A stretch of DNA of 64,000 bases, taken from Lacticaseibacillus nasuensis JCM 17158 (GTDB lineage: Bacteria > Bacillota > Bacilli > Lactobacillales > Lactobacillaceae). The notes under the pieces are model-generated. The model had not been told where the DNA came from, made no database searches, and saw only the letters and a list, made by a program, of their open reading frames with translations. The stretch is from assembly GCF_001434705.1 (NCBI RefSeq), contig NZ_AZDJ01000001.1, forward strand, positions 144,122 to 208,121, given 5' to 3'. Every line of letters begins with the position of its first letter. The first letter of the stretch is position 1. Below are positions 34,570 to 42,985 of this stretch, one piece after another. The position numbers and the translations under genes are program-made.

Positions 34570-35421
34570 ATGACGATTCGCCTGGATGGCAATCAAACCG
34601 CCAACGCCTTGATGAACACTTTGCAGGGGCAAGTCGCCGCGCTGAAAACCGCGGGAGTGGTGCCGGGCTTGGCCGTGATTCTCGTCGGCGACGACCCGGC
34701 CAGCGCGATTTATGTCCGCAACAAGCGCCGCCGCGCCGCGGCCATTGGCGTCGCCAGCACGGTGTACACACTGCCGGCCACCGCGACGCAAGCCGAGTTG
34801 TTGGCGCAAGTGGCGGCGCTCAATGCCGACCCTAGCGTCGACGGAATTTTGGTGCAGCTGCCGTTGCCGCCGCAAATCGACGCGGCGGCGGTGATTGTCG
34901 CCATCGCTCCGGACAAGGACGTCGACGGGTTTCACCCGGTGAACGTCGGCCGGTTGTGGACCAATACGCCGGGCATCGTCGCCAGCACGCCGTATGGCAT
35001 CATGGCGCTGCTGCACGCCTACGGAATTCACGTGGCCGGGTTGCACGCCGTCATCGTCGGCCGCAGCAACATCGTCGGCCGGCCGCTGGCGGGGTTGTTG
35101 TTGAATCACGACGCCACGGTGACCATCGCCCACCGGCAAACGGCGGGGTTGGCCGCGTTGACCCGCACCGCGGACCTCTTGGTGGTGGCGACGGGCCAGG
35201 CCAATTTGATCACCGCGGACATGGTGAAACCCGGCGCGGTGGTGGTCGACGTGGGGATGAATCGCGACGCGGCCGGCAAGCTTACCGGCGACGTGGACTA
35301 CGCGGCGGTGGCGCCCAAGACGCGGGCAATCACGCCGGTACCCGGCGGCGTCGGGCCGATGACAATTGCGGCGTTGATGATGCAAACCGTCGCGCTGGCA
35401 GAAAGGCGAGCAAATGGCTGA
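34570..35421 (+). CDS. folD: Methylenetetrahydrofolate dehydrogenase/cyclohydrolase FolD
   Basis: A 283-residue bifunctional enzyme of one-carbon folate metabolism. It interconverts methylene-, methenyl- and formyl-tetrahydrofolate with NADP. Seen are the substrate motif with YVRNKRRRA (catalytic lysine), the VQLPLPPQID segment, IVGRSNIVGRPLAGLL of the Rossmann part, and the closing PVPGGVGPMTIAAL. A GGGAGGAAA site precedes it. It overlaps xseA by eight bases. Confidence 0.96.
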   Translation: MTIRLDGNQTANALMNTLQGQVAALKTAGVVPGLAVILVGDDPASAIYVRNKRRRAAAIGVASTVYTLPATATQAELLAQVAALNADPSVDGILVQLPLPPQIDAAAVIVAIAPDKDVDGFHPVNVGRLWTNTPGIVASTPYGIMALLHAYGIHVAGLHAVIVGRSNIVGRPLAGLLLNHDATVTIAHRQTAGLAALTRTADLLVVATGQANLITADMVKPGAVVVDVGMNRDAAGKLTGDVDYAAVAPKTRAITPVPGGVGPMTIAALMMQTVALAERRANG

Positions 35422-36760
35422 ACCAGAATACTTAACGGTGACGGCGCTGACCCAGTACCTCAAGCGCAAATTCGATTTTGATCCCTATTTGACGCGGGTG
35501 GCGGTCAGCGGCGAAATCTCCAACTTTCGGTTGCGGCAGAATCACCAGTATTTTTCGCTGAAGGACGACGGTGCCAAGATCAGTGCCGTGATGTTCAAAA
35601 GCGCCTTTGCCAAGCTGAAGTTTCAGCCGGAAGAAGGTATGAAGGTACTGGCGGTAGGCCGCGTGACCTTGTACCCCAACTCCGGCAATTACCAAATCGT
35701 CATCGACCGCATGGAACCAGACGGCGTCGGCGCGTTGTACCAGGCCTATGAGCAACTGAAGGCCAAGCTCGAAGCGGAGGGGCTGTTTGCCAAAAATCAG
35801 CGGCCGCTGCGCCAGTTTCCTAAGCGCGTGGCGGTGATCACCAGCCCCAGCGGCGCGGTGATTCAAGATATTCGCACCACCGTGGCGCGGCGCTACCCGA
35901 TTTTGCAACTGGTGCTGTTTCCCGCCCAGGTGCAAGGCGACACCGCGGCCGCCGGGATTCGCGCCCAGCTCAAGCGGGTGCGGGCGATGGGGCCGTTTGA
36001 CGCGTTGATCATCGGGCGCGGCGGCGGGTCCATCGAAGACCTGTGGCCGTTTAACGACGAAGCGCTCGCGCGCGACTTGGCCGACATGCCGATGCCCGTG
36101 GTGGCGTCGGTGGGGCACGAAACCGATTTTACCATCGTCGATTACGTCGCCGACAAGCGCGCGGCCACCCCGACGGCGGCCGCCGAGCTGGTGACGCCGG
36201 TGCCGTTGGTCGACGCGTTGAGTCGGCTGAGCGAAGACCGCACCCGCCTCGCCGCCGCCTTGATGCGCACGCTGCAAACCCTGACGCAGCGCCTGCACCG
36301 CGTTCAACAAAGCGTGGTGCTGACGCAACCCGAGCGGCTGTATGATCAGTATCTCCAGCGCGTCGACCAACTCGTGGCCCGGCGCAACGCGGCGATGCAG
36401 ACGATTTTGCAGCAACAAGCCCACCGCCTGGCCATGGCCCAAGCGAGCCTCGCGCCGCGGCAGTTGGCGGTGCGGGTGGCGACGACGCAGGCCACCGTGC
36501 GGGCGGATCGCGGCCGGCTCGACCGCGCCGTCCAAACGCTGGTGGCCACCAAGCGCCAACAGCTGGCCGCCGCCGAGTTGGCGCTGGATCACCTCAGCCC
36601 GCTGAAGATTCTCGGCCGCGGCTACGCCTATGTCACCGCCCCGGATGGCCACATGCTGACGCGGGTGGCGGATTATCAAGTCGGCGCCACCGCCGAGATT
36701 CACGCGGCTGACGGCACGGTGCATGTGACGATTAACGAAAGGAAGCAAACCGATGGCTGA
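35414..36760 (+). CDS. xseA: Exodeoxyribonuclease VII large subunit
   Basis: A 448-residue nuclease subunit that cuts single-stranded DNA together with XseB. The N-terminal OB domain (VSGEISNFRLRQNHQYFSLK) is followed by the catalytic domain with VAVITSPSGAVIQDI, IIGRGGGSIEDLWPFND and VGHETDFTIVD. A long coiled-coil region (about 265-390) binds the small subunits. It overlaps folD and xseB at its two ends. A long frame on the opposite strand is a GC-skew shadow. Confidence 0.96.
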   Translation: MAEPEYLTVTALTQYLKRKFDFDPYLTRVAVSGEISNFRLRQNHQYFSLKDDGAKISAVMFKSAFAKLKFQPEEGMKVLAVGRVTLYPNSGNYQIVIDRMEPDGVGALYQAYEQLKAKLEAEGLFAKNQRPLRQFPKRVAVITSPSGAVIQDIRTTVARRYPILQLVLFPAQVQGDTAAAGIRAQLKRVRAMGPFDALIIGRGGGSIEDLWPFNDEALARDLADMPMPVVASVGHETDFTIVDYVADKRAATPTAAAELVTPVPLVDALSRLSEDRTRLAAALMRTLQTLTQRLHRVQQSVVLTQPERLYDQYLQRVDQLVARRNAAMQTILQQQAHRLAMAQASLAPRQLAVRVATTQATVRADRGRLDRAVQTLVATKRQQLAAAELALDHLSPLKILGRGYAYVTAPDGHMLTRVADYQVGATAEIHAADGTVHVTINERKQTDG

Positions 36761-36974
36761 ACCAACCTTTGAAACCAAATTGAGTCAACTCGAACAAATC
36801 GTGACCCAGCTGGAACAAGGCGACGTGCCTCTGGAAGAGGCGCTCAAGCAGTTCAAAACCGGCGTCACCTTAAGCGCCGAGTTGGAGAAAACGCTGAAGT
36901 CCGCGGAGCAAACGGTCACCGAAATGGTGAAGGACGACGGCACCACCGAGCCGTTTGACCCCGACCATGCTTAA
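36753..36974 (+). CDS. xseB: Exodeoxyribonuclease VII small subunit
   Basis: A 73-residue helical protein with the family pattern FETKLSQLEQIVTQLEQGDVPLEEALKQFKTG in outline. It coats the coiled coil of XseA. It overlaps xseA by eight bases and the next gene ispA by about eight, so the three are translationally coupled. Confidence 0.95.
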   Translation: MAEPTFETKLSQLEQIVTQLEQGDVPLEEALKQFKTGVTLSAELEKTLKSAEQTVTEMVKDDGTTEPFDPDHA

Positions 36975-37836
36975 GCCTGCGACCACGGCGCGCCAGCCGG
37001 CCTTAGAAGCCCGGCTGGCGGCGCATTTTGCTCAAATCGAGAATGCCCATTTGCGTGAGGCGATGGCTTATTCGGTGAACGCTGGTGGCAAGCGGCTACG
37101 CCCGTTGTTGTTGCTGGCGACGGTGGCGAGTTTCGGCGGCGACGTCACGGCGGCTTTGCCAGCCGCGGCGGCGTTGGAGCTGATGCACACCTATTCGCTG
37201 ATTCACGACGACCTGCCGGCGATGGACAACGACGACTTGCGCCGCGGCCGGCCGACGAATCACAAGCAGTTCGGCACCGCCACGGCGATTCTGGCCGGCG
37301 ACGCCTTGCAGGCCGACGCCTTGGCGCTGGTGGCGACCACGCCGGTGAGCGCCGCGCAACAGGTGAGCTTGGTCGCGCAACTGGCGAGGGCTGCCGGCAG
37401 CAACGGCATGGTGGCCGGCCAGGTGATGGACATGGACGGCGAGCACGAGCAATATGATTTGGCCACGCTGCGCCAGTTGCACCACCTGAAAACCGGCCGT
37501 CTGATTCAAGCCGCCGTCAGCATGGGGGCAACGATTGCCCAGACGCCGGCCGCGACCACCGCGGCCTTGGCCGAGTTTGCCCGGCAATTCGGCGTCGCCT
37601 ACCAGATTGCCGATGACATCAAGGACGTCACCGAAACGGCCGCCGAGCTGGGCAAGACGCCGGGCAAGGACGTCGGTGAAGGCAAGAACACCTATGTGGC
37701 GCTGCTCGGCCTCACCGGCGCCCGGCAGGCGTTGGCCGACACGCTGGCGGCGGCCCAAGCGGCGTTAGCGCCCCTCGGCGACTTGCCGGAGTTGGCCGCA
37801 TTTCTAACGATTTTTCAGCGAGAGGAAGCACTGTGA
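36967..37836 (+). CDS. ispA: Polyprenyl (farnesyl/geranylgeranyl) diphosphate synthase
   Basis: A 289-residue short-chain isoprenyl diphosphate synthase that condenses isopentenyl diphosphate with allylic diphosphates. The first Asp-rich motif is DDLPAMDND and the second DDIKD. KRLRPLLLL and the lysine in HHLKTGRLIQAA are also present. The ATG at 36967 is preferred over the TTG at 36955, as it gives the usual N-terminus. The product feeds cell-wall carrier lipid and quinone synthesis. Confidence 0.93.
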   Translation: MLKPATTARQPALEARLAAHFAQIENAHLREAMAYSVNAGGKRLRPLLLLATVASFGGDVTAALPAAAALELMHTYSLIHDDLPAMDNDDLRRGRPTNHKQFGTATAILAGDALQADALALVATTPVSAAQQVSLVAQLARAAGSNGMVAGQVMDMDGEHEQYDLATLRQLHHLKTGRLIQAAVSMGATIAQTPAATTAALAEFARQFGVAYQIADDIKDVTETAAELGKTPGKDVGEGKNTYVALLGLTGARQALADTLAAAQAALAPLGDLPELAAFLTIFQREEAL

Positions 37837-38669
37837 CAACGACGAAAAAAGAACGCATCGACGTGATGCTGGTGGAACAAGGCCTCTTCACGTCGCGCGA
37901 ACAAGCCAAGCGCGCCGTGATGGCCGGCGAGGTGTATGATCACAACAACGAGCGCCTGGACAAACCCGGCGTGAAGATTCCCGGCGACACCGAGCTGCAC
38001 GTCAAGGGCAAGAAGATGCCTTACGTGTCGCGCGGCGGCTTGAAGCTGGCCAAGGCCTTGCGGGTGTTTGACCTCGACTTGGCCGGCAAAACGGTGCTGG
38101 ACATCGGCGCGTCCACCGGCGGCTTCACCGACGTCGCCTTGCAAGCCGGCGCCAAGCTCAGCTACGCGCTAGATGTCGGCTACAACCAGCTGGCGTGGTC
38201 GCTGCGCGAAGATCCGCGGGTGGTGGTGATGGAGCGGGTGAACTTTCGCTACGCCAAGCCGGAGGATTTCACGCAAGGCCCCGTCGAGTTTGCCATGACC
38301 GACGTGTCGTTCATTTCCCTGCGGTTGATTTTGCCGCCGCTGCACGCCATCATTCAACCCGGCGGCCATGCCGTGGCGCTGATCAAGCCGCAGTTTGAAG
38401 CCGGCCCGACCCACGTGGGTAAAAAAGGCATCGTGCGCGACCCGGCGGTGCACCGCGCCGTCCTCGAGCGCATCGTCACCTTCGCCTTGGCCAATGGCTA
38501 CAACGTGCTCGGCCTCGACTTCAGCCCGATCAAAGGCGGCGAAGGCAACATCGAATTCTTGATTCACCTACAACAATGCACCGGCGCCGGCAGCCAAGCC
38601 CCCGGCGTGGACATTGACGCCACGCTGCAGGCGGCTTACGCCGAGCTACGGCCCGGGCAACACAGCTAG
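37833..38669 (+). CDS. TlyA-family RNA 2'-O-methyltransferase
   Basis: A 278-residue protein with an N-terminal S4 RNA-binding domain (KKERIDVMLVEQGLFTSREQAKRAV) and an FtsJ-like methyltransferase domain. The SAM site is VLDIGASTGGFTDVALQAGA; the KPQFE segment carries a catalytic lysine. Homologues (TlyA/YqxC, often mis-named hemolysin A) methylate rRNA. It starts at a GTG overlapping the ispA stop codon (GTGA). Conserved neighbours ispA, argR and recN support the identity. Confidence 0.92.
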   Translation: MTTTKKERIDVMLVEQGLFTSREQAKRAVMAGEVYDHNNERLDKPGVKIPGDTELHVKGKKMPYVSRGGLKLAKALRVFDLDLAGKTVLDIGASTGGFTDVALQAGAKLSYALDVGYNQLAWSLREDPRVVVMERVNFRYAKPEDFTQGPVEFAMTDVSFISLRLILPPLHAIIQPGGHAVALIKPQFEAGPTHVGKKGIVRDPAVHRAVLERIVTFALANGYNVLGLDFSPIKGGEGNIEFLIHLQQCTGAGSQAPGVDIDATLQAAYAELRPGQHS

Positions 38670-38683
38670 GAGGGAGTCTCGTC

Positions 38684-39136
38684 ATGCAAAAAAATGAACG
38701 CCAGGCGCACATTCGCCAACTGATTCAATCTGAAGTCATCGAGCGGCAAAGCGATTTTGTCACCCGGCTCAAGGCGCTGGGCGTGCCGGTGACTCAGGCG
38801 ACGATTTCTCGCGACATCAAGGAGATGCAGCTGATCAAGGTGCCGGACGCGGCGGGCCACTACCGTTACGCGTTGCCGCCGGCCAAGCAGCTGCAGCCGG
38901 CCGACAAGTTGCGCCGCACGCTGATTGCCGCGTATCAAAGCGGTCAGCAGATGGATCAATTCGTCAACGTCAAAACCAATCCCGGCACCGCGCCGGCCAT
39001 CGGCAATCTCATCGACCAGCTCAACGACGACCGGGTGTTTGCCACGGTGGCCGGCGACGCGTCGATTCTGATTATTTGCCGCGATGCCGCAGGGGCCGCC
39101 GGGGTGTTGGCCACGCTTGAAGGAATGGTGGGGTAA
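38684..39136 (+). CDS. argR: Arginine repressor ArgR family
   Basis: A 150-residue ArgR/AhrC-type regulator. The N-terminal winged helix has TQATISRDIKEM; the C-terminal hexamerisation and arginine-binding domain has NPGTAPAIGNLIDQL. It controls arginine synthesis and catabolism genes. Location between tlyA and recN is the usual one for Firmicutes. An AGGAGGGAG site precedes the ATG. Confidence 0.94.
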   Translation: MQKNERQAHIRQLIQSEVIERQSDFVTRLKALGVPVTQATISRDIKEMQLIKVPDAAGHYRYALPPAKQLQPADKLRRTLIAAYQSGQQMDQFVNVKTNPGTAPAIGNLIDQLNDDRVFATVAGDASILIICRDAAGAAGVLATLEGMVG

Positions 39137-39137
39137 C

Positions 39138-40838
39138 ATGCTGCAGGAGCTCGTGATTCACGATTTTGCCATTATCGATCAACTCGAGCTGAGTTTTGCC
39201 TCGGGCATGACGGCGCTCACCGGGGAAACCGGTGCCGGCAAGTCGATCATCATCGACGCCGTCGGGCTGCTGGCCGGGGGCCGCGGCTCGGCGGATTTCG
39301 TGCGCACCGGCGCGGCCAAGGCGACGCTGGAAGGCCTGTTCACCGCGCCCGCCGATTCGGCCACGGCCGCGGTGCTGGCCACCTATGGTTTGACCAGCGA
39401 CGACGACACGGTGTTGCTGCAGCGCGACATTTACGCGTCGGGCCGCAACCTCTGCCGGGTCAACGGGCGGCTGGTGAACACCGCCACGCTGCGCGAGGTC
39501 GGCGAAACGCTGGTCGACATTCACGGCCAAAACGAGCACCAACAACTCATGCACCCGGAGACTCACCTCGGTTTGCTGGATCAATTCGGCGGGCCGAGCT
39601 TGGCCAAGCGCGTGGCCCAATACCGCCAGGACTATGCCGCCTACGAGAAAGCGGCCGCGGCGCTGCGCAAGAAGCAGGCCAACGAGCAAGAGTGGGCGCA
39701 GCGGCTAGACATGTTGCAGTTTCAAGTCGCAGAAATCGCCGACGCCAAGCTGCAGCCAGACGAAGAAGACCAGCTCATCGCCGAGCGCGACCGGCTGGCC
39801 AACTTCCAGCGCATCAGCGACGCCTTGAACCAAAGCTATGCCGTGCTCACCGACGACGCGGCCAGTCCCGTCGACGCGTTAGGCACCGTGATGAGCAGCC
39901 TCCAAGGCGTCGCCGATTACGATCCGGCCTACGCCGCCTTGGCCGAGCAGGTGGCCGGCGCGTATTATGCCTTGCAAGACGTGCAAAGCGACTTGTCCCA
40001 TCAGGTGGCGGCCTTGGAATTTGACGAAGGCCGGCTCGATGAGGTCGAGTCGCGCCTCGAGTTGTTGACGCAGCTTAAGCGCAAGTACGGCGACTCCGTG
40101 GCGGCGGTGATCGCATACGGCGAAAAAGCCGCCCGCGAACTCGCCGACATGCAGGCCACCGAGGCCGGCGCCAGCGGCTTGGAGGCCAGCGTGGCGCAAC
40201 AAGCCGCCGCGCTCACGAAGGAAGCCGCGGCGCTGACCAAGGCCCGGCGCGCGGCGGCCACGACCTTGACCAAGGCGATTCACGCCCAGCTGGCCGCGCT
40301 GTACATGGCCAAGACGGTGTTCACGGTGCGCTTCACCGCGAAGCACGACTTCGGACCGGATGGTGCAGACACCGTCGAGTTTTACATTCAAACCAATCCC
40401 GGCGAGGCGGCCAAGCCCTTGGCCAAGATTGCCTCGGGCGGGGAGTTGTCGCGGCTGATGCTGGCGCTCAAGACGATTTTCGCCAAGTCCGCCGGCGTCA
40501 CCAGTATTATTTTCGACGAGGTCGACACCGGCGTCTCCGGCCGCGTCGCCCAGGCCATCGCCACGAAGATCAGCACGATTGCCTTAAGCGAGCAGGTGCT
40601 GTGCATCACGCACCTGCCGCAGGTGGCGGCGATGAGCGACCACGAGTACCTGATTGCCAAAACCGTCAGCCACGGCCGCACCCGTACCACGGTGACGCCG
40701 CTGTCGGCCACCGAGCGGGTCGCGGAGCTGGCGCGCATGACCGCTGGCGAAACCATCACCGATCTGGCCAAGCAACACGCCCAGGAATTGTTGGCGCAGG
40801 CCGACACCATCAAGGCCAAGCTGCGCGCGGGCCATTGA
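39138..40838 (+). CDS. recN: DNA repair protein RecN
   Basis: A 566-residue SMC-like ATPase acting in double-strand break repair. Walker A is GETGAGKSII near residue 30. The central part is a long coiled coil, and the C-terminal half has the ABC signature IASGGELSRLMLALK and Walker B IIFDEVDTGVSG. The start is the ATG at 39138 (LQELVIHDFAII), close behind argR. It ends at a terminator shared with the SOS-controlled gene on the other strand. Confidence 0.96.
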   Translation: MLQELVIHDFAIIDQLELSFASGMTALTGETGAGKSIIIDAVGLLAGGRGSADFVRTGAAKATLEGLFTAPADSATAAVLATYGLTSDDDTVLLQRDIYASGRNLCRVNGRLVNTATLREVGETLVDIHGQNEHQQLMHPETHLGLLDQFGGPSLAKRVAQYRQDYAAYEKAAAALRKKQANEQEWAQRLDMLQFQVAEIADAKLQPDEEDQLIAERDRLANFQRISDALNQSYAVLTDDAASPVDALGTVMSSLQGVADYDPAYAALAEQVAGAYYALQDVQSDLSHQVAALEFDEGRLDEVESRLELLTQLKRKYGDSVAAVIAYGEKAARELADMQATEAGASGLEASVAQQAAALTKEAAALTKARRAAATTLTKAIHAQLAALYMAKTVFTVRFTAKHDFGPDGADTVEFYIQTNPGEAAKPLAKIASGGELSRLMLALKTIFAKSAGVTSIIFDEVDTGVSGRVAQAIATKISTIALSEQVLCITHLPQVAAMSDHEYLIAKTVSHGRTRTTVTPLSATERVAELARMTAGETITDLAKQHAQELLAQADTIKAKLRAGH

Positions 40839-40854
40839 CGCACTCACGCAAAAA

Positions 40855-40890
40855 AAATAGGATTGAGGCCGCTTGGTCTCAATCCTATTT
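40855..40890. terminator. Bidirectional terminator between recN and the YolD-like gene
   Basis: AAATAGGATTGAG pairs with CTCAATCCTATTT around a small inner stem (CC-GCTT-GG). It has A-rich and T-rich flanks on either side. Confidence 0.8.
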
Positions 40891-40894
40891 ATGT

Positions 40895-41203
40895 CTACGC
40901 GGCAACGCGGTTAATATATCGCAGTTCCGCCAGCGCAAAGACACGCACCAGGTTACTGTGATACGCTTGAATTAGGAAGCGCTCACCGATGGGCCGCACG
41001 ATGCGGCCGGACAGGGTGGTGCCATCTTGGAAGTGGAGCGTCACCAGGTACTGCTTGGCAAGGGCTTGGTTGACGAATTGCGTGAGCTGCGCGACCGGCA
41101 TCACCTGGGTGGTGGCGGGCAACTCAAAGAACTGCTTAGATGTGGCGACCACGGCGTGCGTCACCGCGTGGAGCCGATTCGGTTTCGTTTGCATGTTTTG
41201 CAT
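40895..41203 (-). CDS. Small YolD-like protein under SOS control
   Basis: A 102-residue protein. The C-terminal half (LVTLHFQDGTTLSGRIVRPIGERFLIQAYHS in outline) has the beta-strand layout of YolD-like proteins, which in Bacillus and lactobacilli accompany Y-family DNA polymerases; the match is weak by eye. Two LexA-type boxes in its promoter support a DNA-damage role, but no umuC/polymerase gene follows. The ATG at 41203 has GAGGTG six bases upstream. It lies tail-to-tail with recN. Confidence 0.5.
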   Translation of the reverse strand: MQNMQTKPNRLHAVTHAVVATSKQFFELPATTQVMPVAQLTQFVNQALAKQYLVTLHFQDGTTLSGRIVRPIGERFLIQAYHSNLVRVFALAELRYINRVAA

Positions 41204-41214
41204 TGTGAGCACCT

Positions 41215-41228
41215 CGAACGTTTGTTTG
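41215..41228. promoter_or_regulatory. LexA (SOS) box 1
   Basis: CGAACGTTTGTTTG fits the Gram-positive LexA consensus CGAACRNRYGTTYG at 13 of 14 positions. It lies between the -10 box and the start codon of the YolD-like gene. Confidence 0.55.
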
Positions 41229-41235
41229 TACCTTT

Positions 41236-41264
41236 ATTATACGAACGTCTGTTCAGGAATGCAA
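41236..41264 (-). promoter_or_regulatory. Promoter of the YolD-like gene with embedded LexA box 2
   Basis: On the - strand TTGCAT (41259-41264), 17-base spacer, TATAAT (41236-41241). The spacer contains CGAACGTCTGTTCA (41242-41255, + strand), 12 of 14 to the LexA consensus, so repressor binding would block RNA polymerase. Confidence 0.6.
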
Positions 41265-41282
41265 CCCATAGGAGGAAAAAGT

Positions 41283-41957
41283 TTGAAAGTAGCCGTGTGT
41301 TTTGGTGGCGGCGGCGTGCGCGGCGCGTTTCAAGCCGGCGTGTGGCAGGCCATCGCCGATCTCGTCACGCCGACATTTACCATCGGCAGCTCAATTGGGG
41401 CCATCAACGCCTTCGCGACGACGCGGCTGACCCCGCGGGAGTTAACGCAGTGGTGGCGCAGCCGCGCACCGCGTCACGTGCCGCCGCAGGTCACGCGGCA
41501 GCCGGCGTTTGCTGCGCTGATCAATACGCTCACCACGCTGCCCACCCGCCAACCGTGGCCCGCGCTGGCGCTGGCCACGCGGCTGGGGCGGCCGCGCCAA
41601 ATCGTCGTGCGCAAGCTCGGCGGCGCGGACACGGCGACGTGGCTGTTGGCCAGCGCCGCGATTCCCGGCTGGCTGCGCCCGGTGCGCGTGGGCGACGCGC
41701 GCTACATCGACGGTGGGGTGCTCAACGACTTGCCGGTAGACATTGCGTATGACCTTGGCGCCGACTACGTGATTGCCATCGCGGCGGCCGGCTTGGGCCC
41801 GGTGCCCAAGCGCCAGGCCGACGTGTTGATCACGCCGCCGGAGTGGGCCAAGCACATGCTGAATTTTGCCCCGGCGCACCGCGAGCAGCTGCTGGCCGCC
41901 GGGGTGGCAGTCGGGCGCCGGCTGCGGGCGCGATTGGCGGTTGAAATTTCCCGCTGA
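41283..41957 (+). CDS. Patatin-like phospholipase family protein
   Basis: A 224-residue serine hydrolase of the patatin/RssA type. The oxyanion loop is [12 protein letters not shown] near residue 8. The nucleophile elbow is GSSIG with S37, and the catalytic aspartate lies in YIDGGVLND. It probably acts on membrane lipids or acyl chains; the substrate is unknown. Translation begins at TTG with GGAGG seven bases upstream. The frame extends upstream but without support. It is divergent from the SOS-controlled gene, and its promoter must overlap the LexA-box region. Confidence 0.85.
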   Translation: MKVAVCFGGGGVRGAFQAGVWQAIADLVTPTFTIGSSIGAINAFATTRLTPRELTQWWRSRAPRHVPPQVTRQPAFAALINTLTTLPTRQPWPALALATRLGRPRQIVVRKLGGADTATWLLASAAIPGWLRPVRVGDARYIDGGVLNDLPVDIAYDLGADYVIAIAAAGLGPVPKRQADVLITPPEWAKHMLNFAPAHREQLLAAGVAVGRRLRARLAVEISR

Positions 41958-42000
41958 AAAGTGCAGAATGGTGGTTAAACATTATGAAAGAGGTACAAGC

Positions 42001-42627
42001 ATGCATGAACGGGGAATGCTAATTGTCCTATCCGGCCCAAGCGGCGTCGGCAAAGGGACGGTTCGGCAAGCCATGCTGGCTGGTAACTACCGAGATTTTC
42101 AGTATTCGGTATCGATGACGACTCGCCAGAAGCGGCCGGGAGAAGTCGATGGGGTGGATTATTACTTCCGCACCAAGGAAGAGTTTGAGCACGAAATCGC
42201 CACTGGCGGCATGCTCGAATATGCCCAGTACGTCGGCAATTACTACGGCACTCCGCTGAAGTATGTGAACCAGACCCTCGACCGCGGCAAGGACGTCTTG
42301 CTGGAAATCGAGGTCAAAGGGGCCATGCAGGTCCGGGAGAAATGTCCGGATGGCGTCTTCATCTTTTTGACCCCGCCGGATCTGTCCGCGTTACGCTCGC
42401 GGCTGGCCGGACGCGGCACCGAAGATGAAGCGACGATCGACTCGCGCATCAAAAAGGCCGCGACGGAAATCGCCATGATGGAAAACTATGACTACGCCGT
42501 CGTCAACGACAAGGTCAACCTCGCCGTGCGCCGCATCGAGCGCATCATCGAAAGCGAGCACCTGCGCGTTCCGCGCGTCATCGATCGCTACAAGGGCATG
42601 TTGGCCAAGGCCGACGCCGTGAACTGA
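42001..42627 (+). CDS. gmk: Guanylate kinase
   Basis: A 208-residue enzyme that phosphorylates GMP to GDP. The P-loop is [10 protein letters not shown] near residue 10, and the GMP-binding region is [19 protein letters not shown] in outline. The start at 42001 follows GAAAGAGG. It is followed by rpoZ, as in most Firmicutes. Confidence 0.96.
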   Translation: MHERGMLIVLSGPSGVGKGTVRQAMLAGNYRDFQYSVSMTTRQKRPGEVDGVDYYFRTKEEFEHEIATGGMLEYAQYVGNYYGTPLKYVNQTLDRGKDVLLEIEVKGAMQVREKCPDGVFIFLTPPDLSALRSRLAGRGTEDEATIDSRIKKAATEIAMMENYDYAVVNDKVNLAVRRIERIIESEHLRVPRVIDRYKGMLAKADAVN

Positions 42628-42647
42628 ACTCAAAGGAGAGCACATCC

Positions 42648-42902
42648 ATGATTATTTATCCTTCTATTGATAAGCTGCTGGCCAAGGTGCCGTCTCGGTA
42701 CTCCCTGGCCGTCTTGGCCGCCAAGCGCGCCCATGAGCTGGAAACCAGCGGCATCCGCACCTTGCCGGATTACAAGTCGAAGAAAACCGTTGGCCAGGCG
42801 CTTGAAGAAGTAGCCGCCGGCGATGTGATCATCGACCCAGACTCCAAGTTGCTGGAACGCGACGCCGAAAAGCTCGACCACGAACCGGGTAACGAAGAAT
42901 AA
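42648..42902 (+). CDS. rpoZ: RNA polymerase omega subunit
   Basis: An 84-residue omega subunit that aids assembly of RNA polymerase. It starts [20 protein letters not shown] and has the conserved AAKRAHELE. An AAAGGAGAG site precedes the ATG, 20 bases after gmk. A terminator follows. Confidence 0.95.
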   Translation: MIIYPSIDKLLAKVPSRYSLAVLAAKRAHELETSGIRTLPDYKSKKTVGQALEEVAAGDVIIDPDSKLLERDAEKLDHEPGNEE

Positions 42903-42907
42903 GTGCC

Positions 42908-42931
42908 AGCCTGCCGCGTGCAGGCTTTTTT
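42908..42931 (+). terminator. Terminator of gmk-rpoZ
   Basis: AGCCTGC-CGCGT-GCAGGCT followed by TTTTT. Confidence 0.8.
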
Positions 42932-42957
42932 GTTGGCCGCAATAACTCTGGTATAAT
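42930..42957 (+). promoter_or_regulatory. Promoter of the coaBC operon
   Basis: TTGTTG, a 16-base spacer and TATAAT (42952-42957), 28 bases before the coaBC start. Confidence 0.55.
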
Positions 42958-42985
42958 AAGGCCCAGAACGAAACGGAGGCGCGAG

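Noticed and set aside
35432-36778. 448-codon frame on the - strand opposite xseA, and many similar long antisense frames
   Set aside because: High GC leaves few stop codons; the frames lack ribosome binding sites and give low-complexity His/Arg/Gly-rich proteins opposite clear housekeeping genes.
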